NCBI GenBank assembly: GCA_024641725.1
Contig: JAHECM010000099.1
Location: forward strand, 1 to 7,798
Source: Limnohabitans sp.
Lineage (GTDB): Bacteria; Pseudomonadota; Gammaproteobacteria; Burkholderiales; Burkholderiaceae_C
Length of the DNA stretch: 7,798 bases
Direction: 5' to 3'
Made by a program: the position numbers and the translations under genes. The notes beneath the pieces were generated by a model, which made no database searches, had not been told where the DNA came from, and saw only the letters and a program-made list of their open reading frames with translations. Below are positions 5,996 through 7,798 of this stretch, piece after piece. Within the stretch, counting starts at the first letter, position 1, and each line of letters opens with the position of its first letter.

Positions 5996-7275
5996 CGCGC
6001 CATCATCCATTTGAGGGGCAGCATCACCAGTTCTGGGAATGCGATCAGCAAACCCATCACCACCACTTGCGAGAGCAAGAAAGGCATCACGCCTTTGATG
6101 ACCTCGTGCATGGGGATGCGGCCCACGCCGCACACCACATTGAGCACCGTGCCCACAGGCGGGGTAAGGAGGCCGATGGCGTTGTTGATGATGAACATCA
6201 CGCCAAAGTACACCGGGTCAATGCCCGCTTGCTTGACCAGCGGCATCAGCACAGGGGTGAGGATCAGCACGGTGGGTGCAAAGTCCAGCGCCGTGCCCAC
6301 CACCAGCACCATGAGCATCAGCATGACCATCATCAAGGTGGGGTTGCCCATGAAGGGGCTGAGCAATTCCACGATCTGGGCCGGGATGTTGGCCACAGTG
6401 ATCAGCCAAGCACTGACCAGCGCCGCAGCCACCAAGAACATGACCACCGAGGAGGTTTTGGCGGCCGCCAAAATGATGCCGTACAGGTCTTTGAACTTGA
6501 CTTCGCGGTAAATGAACAAGCCCACCAGCAGCGAATACACCACGGCCACCACGGCGGCCTCGGTGGGGGTGAAGACACCCATTTTCATGCCACCGATGAT
6601 GGTGACGGCCAGCAGATACGACCAGAAGGCGTCCACGGTGACGCGGATTTTTTCTTTCATGGGCACGCGGGGGCTGACCTTGACATTGTCTTTGCGCGCC
6701 ACGATCCACCAGGTCACGATCAGGGCCAGGCCCATCAAGATGCCCGGGAAGATGCCGGCCATGAACAGCTTGGAGATGGAGACCCCACCGATCACGCCAA
6801 ACAAGATGAAGCCGATGGACGGTGGAATGACCGGAGCGATGATGCCGCCCGCTGCGATCAGGCCCGCCGAGCGGTCCATGCGGTAACCGGCGTCGCGCAT
6901 CATGGGCATGAGCACGGCGGCCAGCGCGGCGGTGTCGGCCACGGCCGAGCCCGACAAACTGGCCATGATGATGGCGGCAAACACCGCCACATACCCCAAG
7001 CCACCTTGAAAGTGGCCGACCCACACCAGGGCCGAATTGACAATGCGTCGGCTCATGCCACCCGCGTTCATCAGCTCCCCGGCCAGCATGAAAAAGGGCA
7101 CCGCCATGAGCGGGAAGTTGTCCGCGCCGTTGATCAGGTTTTGTGACACGATTTGCGTGTCAAAGTTGTCCATGTGCAGCATCAAGGTCACACCGGAGAC
7201 CACCAAAGAAAACGCCAAGGGCATGCCCAAGGCCATGGCGGCGAGCAAGGAGGCGACAAAAATAAAGACGGTCAT
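5992..7275 (-). CDS. dctM: TRAP transporter large permease subunit, DctM family
   Basis: A 427-residue, very hydrophobic inner-membrane protein, the normal length for DctM, expected to form about 11-12 membrane segments. It is the ion-coupled channel subunit that accepts solute from the periplasmic receptor. Family signatures seen are NGADNFPLMAVPFFMLAGE (49-67), the SGSAVADTAA stretch (108-117), AAGGIIAPVIPPSIGFILFG (141-160), GVFTPTEAA (233-241), GTALDFAPT (327-335) and NAIGLLTPPVGTVLNV (365-380). The start at 7275 overlaps the dctQ stop by four bases (ATGA), and a good GGAG (complement of 7283-7286) lies seven bases upstream. The 3' end overlaps the idnO-like gene by four bases. Tight linkage to sugar-acid dehydrogenases suggests a hexonate or keto-hexonate substrate, which is inference. 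Confidence 0.96.
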   Translation of the reverse strand: MTVFIFVASLLAAMALGMPLAFSLVVSGVTLMLHMDNFDTQIVSQNLINGADNFPLMAVPFFMLAGELMNAGGMSRRIVNSALVWVGHFQGGLGYVAVFAAIIMASLSGSAVADTAALAAVLMPMMRDAGYRMDRSAGLIAAGGIIAPVIPPSIGFILFGVIGGVSISKLFMAGIFPGILMGLALIVTWWIVARKDNVKVSPRVPMKEKIRVTVDAFWSYLLAVTIIGGMKMGVFTPTEAAVVAVVYSLLVGLFIYREVKFKDLYGIILAAAKTSSVVMFLVAAALVSAWLITVANIPAQIVELLSPFMGNPTLMMVMLMLMVLVVGTALDFAPTVLILTPVLMPLVKQAGIDPVYFGVMFIINNAIGLLTPPVGTVLNVVCGVGRIPMHEVIKGVMPFLLSQVVVMGLLIAFPELVMLPLKWMMAR

Positions 7276-7798
7276 TTCGCTTCTCCGGGGGCCGCGTGCA
7301 TGTGGGGCGAGGCTTCTTCTTCCGAGTCTTGCACCTGGATCAGGTCGGCTTCATTGAACTCGCCTTTGGCCAGTTTCACCAATTTTCCGATGATCATCAG
7401 GCCCATGGCCACGCTGGTGATGTAGCCCACACCATAGACCCAGCTCATGGGCAATTCGGTCACGGCAGACAGAGTGGTGGCGTTGATGCCGTGCTGTTTG
7501 TAGGTGCCGTAAAACATCAGGGCGCAGCAGCCCAGCATCATCAGGTTGGACAAAGCGAACGCGATCTTTTTGCCGCGCAAGCTCAGCATGCGCACCACCG
7601 AGTCCAGGCCCAGGTGGGCGTTGTCTCGCATGGTGACGATGGCACCCAAGAAGGTGATCCAGATAAACAAAAACCGTGACAACTCTTCCGAGCTGATGAT
7701 GCCGTCGTTGAAGCCGTAGCGCAGCACCACGTTGCCAAACACCATGATGACCATGGCGGACAGCATGATGACCAGCGTGAGTTCGGCCAGCTTGAAAA
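7272..7798 (-). CDS. dctQ: TRAP transporter small permease subunit, DctQ family (5' end outside window)
   Basis: The visible 174 residues are the nearly complete small membrane subunit that pairs with DctM. The frame is open to the right edge, where it reads FKLAELTLVIMLSAM, so the Met coded at 7764-7766 lies inside the first membrane segment and is not the start; perhaps 10-20 residues are missing. Four hydrophobic segments are apparent, with the conserved VFGNVVLRYGF after the first, SEELSRFLFIWITFLGA in the second and AHLGLD after it. The C-terminal tail (last about 28 residues) is hydrophilic and acidic, with a DSEEE stretch, and should be cytoplasmic; its sequence is specific to this protein and I assign no role. 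The gene overlaps dctM by four bases. A dctP partner may lie beyond the window. Confidence 0.94.
   Translation of the reverse strand, partial: FKLAELTLVIMLSAMVIMVFGNVVLRYGFNDGIISSEELSRFLFIWITFLGAIVTMRDNAHLGLDSVVRMLSLRGKKIAFALSNLMMLGCCALMFYGTYKQHGINATTLSAVTELPMSWVYGVGYITSVAMGLMIIGKLVKLAKGEFNEADLIQVQDSEEEASPHMHAAPGEAK
7283..7286 (-). promoter_or_regulatory. Shine-Dalgarno for dctM inside dctQ
   Basis: On the - strand GGAGAAGCGAA precedes the dctM ATG, placing GGAG seven bases before the start. It is the clearest ribosome site in the operon. It lies inside the dctQ 3' end and supports the start at 7275 and the four-base ATGA coupling. Confidence 0.75.

Noticed and set aside
6067..7146. His/Asp/Gln-rich + strand frame (359 codons) opposite dctM
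   Set aside because: The repetitive His-rich composition is the complement of membrane-protein codons (Met, Val, Ile) and not a metal-binding protein.
1..7798. tRNA, rRNA, CRISPR array, insertion sequence or toxin-antitoxin genes
   Set aside because: Nearly all sequence is occupied by well-recognised metabolic genes; no regularly spaced repeats, transposase motifs or tRNA-like folds were seen.

Overview
The window is dense, GC-rich bacterial chromosome with no gene-free stretch longer than about 100 bases. Codon use, the weak Shine-Dalgarno sites and the type of intergenic palindrome at 1858-1928 suggest a betaproteobacterium, probably Burkholderiales/Comamonadaceae. This is inference from style; no marker gene is present to prove it.

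Layout. On the + strand, the window opens inside the 3' part of a TRAP-transporter periplasmic binding protein (dctP, 1-579). A strong intrinsic terminator (592-623) follows, then an enolase-superfamily (mandelate racemase/muconate lactonizing type) sugar-acid dehydratase (646-1839). A short intergenic region (1840-1933) carries an 11-bp tandem repeat and a REP-like palindrome, and separates this gene from a convergent block on the - strand. In transcription order, right to left, that block is: dctQ (small TRAP permease subunit, 5' end outside the window), dctM (large TRAP permease subunit), an IdnO-like SDR (gluconate 5-dehydrogenase/5-keto-gluconate reductase), an IdnD-like zinc dehydrogenase (L-idonate 5-dehydrogenase), an uncharacterised divergent SDR, and gnd (6-phosphogluconate dehydrogenase). 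Gaps in this block are -4, -4, 25, 31 and 10 bases, so it looks like one operon whose promoter lies beyond the right edge.

How they may work together. A TRAP transporter would import a hexonate-type sugar acid. IdnD oxidises L-idonate to 5-keto-D-gluconate and IdnO reduces this to D-gluconate. After phosphorylation by a gluconate kinase (not in the window), Gnd decarboxylates 6-phosphogluconate oxidatively to ribulose 5-phosphate. The dehydratase on the other strand probably handles a related aldonate by the 2-keto-3-deoxy route. Compared with the classical E. coli idn arrangement, the GntP-family permease is replaced by a TRAP system and gnd is built into the operon.

Points worth a second look: Gnd lacks the usual NADP-binding Asn-Arg-Ser/Thr motif and carries Asp instead; the divergent SDR has Cys-Gly in place of the usual Pro-Gly; a terminator sits between dctP and the dehydratase; and binding-protein and permease genes lie at opposite ends on opposite strands. 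I found no RNA gene, CRISPR array, insertion sequence or phage gene.
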